The notes under the pieces were generated by a model that was given only the letters and a program-made list of their open reading frames with translations, was not told where the DNA came from and ran no database searches. This document shows positions 63,551 through 64,000 of a DNA stretch of 64,000 bases, in pieces. Both the position numbers and the translations under genes were made by a program. Each line of letters begins with the position of its first letter. The stretch's first letter is position 1. This stretch comes from Pempheris klunzingeri. Taxonomy: Eukaryota; Chordata; Actinopteri; Acropomatiformes; Pempheridae. Where the stretch lies: contig NC_092013.1 in NCBI RefSeq assembly GCF_042242105.1, forward strand, positions 14,687,618 to 14,751,617, in the 5' to 3' direction.

Positions 63551-64000
63551 CTTCATTCTGTTTCTTGAATCTGTCAAGTCTAAACTCTCAACTCAGCTGT
63601 TTGGCCTGTTTTATCACCCACACACCCTCATGCTGTGCCTTATTGTGACTGGCCTCTATCCAGAGAAAGAAGAGTGACTTACAATGGTTGACTGACAGGT
63701 GTACATTATATTGCTTTCCTCTTCCTGGTTATAACACGTTCTCCTCCAGCATGACTGCTCAGATGCTCTGTTGCAGCCAGCTTTGTGCCCACAGGTTTTT
63801 AGGCACTTGACAATGTTGCAAGTGTTTTCCTCTTGACTTGAGTCCATGTGGTTAGGCATGGAGCCGAAACCACAGTAAGCCACACACAGCATTAGAGTTC
63901 AAATAATCACTAAATAAGCTGCAAGCTGCAGTTACAATGCCTATCATAACCTCTCAGCAAAGCTTTTCTGTAGGTTTGCTGTGCTGATGATGGCAAATGA
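63551..64000. other. Downstream intergenic flank
   Basis: About 450 bp beyond the last errfi1 poly(A) signal. No feature I can support. Confidence 0.5.

Noticed and set aside
1-64000. tRNA, rRNA, CRISPR, operon or phage-like features
   Set aside because: I looked for tRNA B-box (GGTTCGAATCC-type) sequence, direct-repeat arrays and bacterial gene clusters and found none; the window is vertebrate nuclear DNA.

Overview
This is nuclear DNA from a bony fish, almost certainly a teleost. Five vertebrate-type genes are split by GT-AG introns, the intergenic DNA is AT-rich, and microsatellites and teleost-style repeat families (LINE 3' tails, miniature inverted-repeat elements) are common. There is no prokaryotic or viral organisation. 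I cannot name the species; the short introns suggest a compact, percomorph-like genome, but that is inference.

Layout, left to right. (1) 472-3483, + strand: the last six coding exons of slc45a1, a proton-coupled sugar transporter; its 5' part lies outside the window. (2) 6606-8296, - strand: a complete five-exon prothymosin-alpha-type gene with a CpG-rich promoter carrying three CCAAT boxes. (3) About 8.6-18.0 kb: gene-free DNA with decayed retrotransposon tails and a TCTA microsatellite. (4) 18703-23227 (non-coding first exon near 24.24 kb), - strand: a 14-coding-exon coiled-coil gene of the outer-dynein-arm docking-complex family, best matched to odad1/ccdc114. (5) 25179-29131, - strand: a complete tas1r3 taste-receptor gene in eight coding exons, two of them created by introns that mammals lack. 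(6) About 29.3-57.1 kb: a 27-kb gene desert with repeats and possible regulatory DNA. (7) 57.18-63.55 kb, + strand: errfi1 (MIG6), with a TATA promoter, a non-coding first exon, three coding exons and a long 3' UTR.

The genes do not form a shared pathway. slc45a1 and errfi1 are neighbours in mammals (human 1p36), and tas1r3 lies on the same human chromosome arm; ptma and odad1 are on other human chromosomes. I found no wholly new biological system. The most informative oddities are an errfi1 product that lacks the tyrosine-containing second EGFR-inhibitory segment, an 84-bp frame-preserving intron inside the tas1r3 transmembrane domain, a prothymosin with almost no acidic tract, two possible ODAD1 C-termini, an RFX X-box-like palindrome at the odad1 promoter, and one inverted-repeat transposon family that makes up most of two different gene introns.

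Exon boundaries were worked out by hand from splice signals, reading phase and remembered family sequences. No alignment or database search was run.
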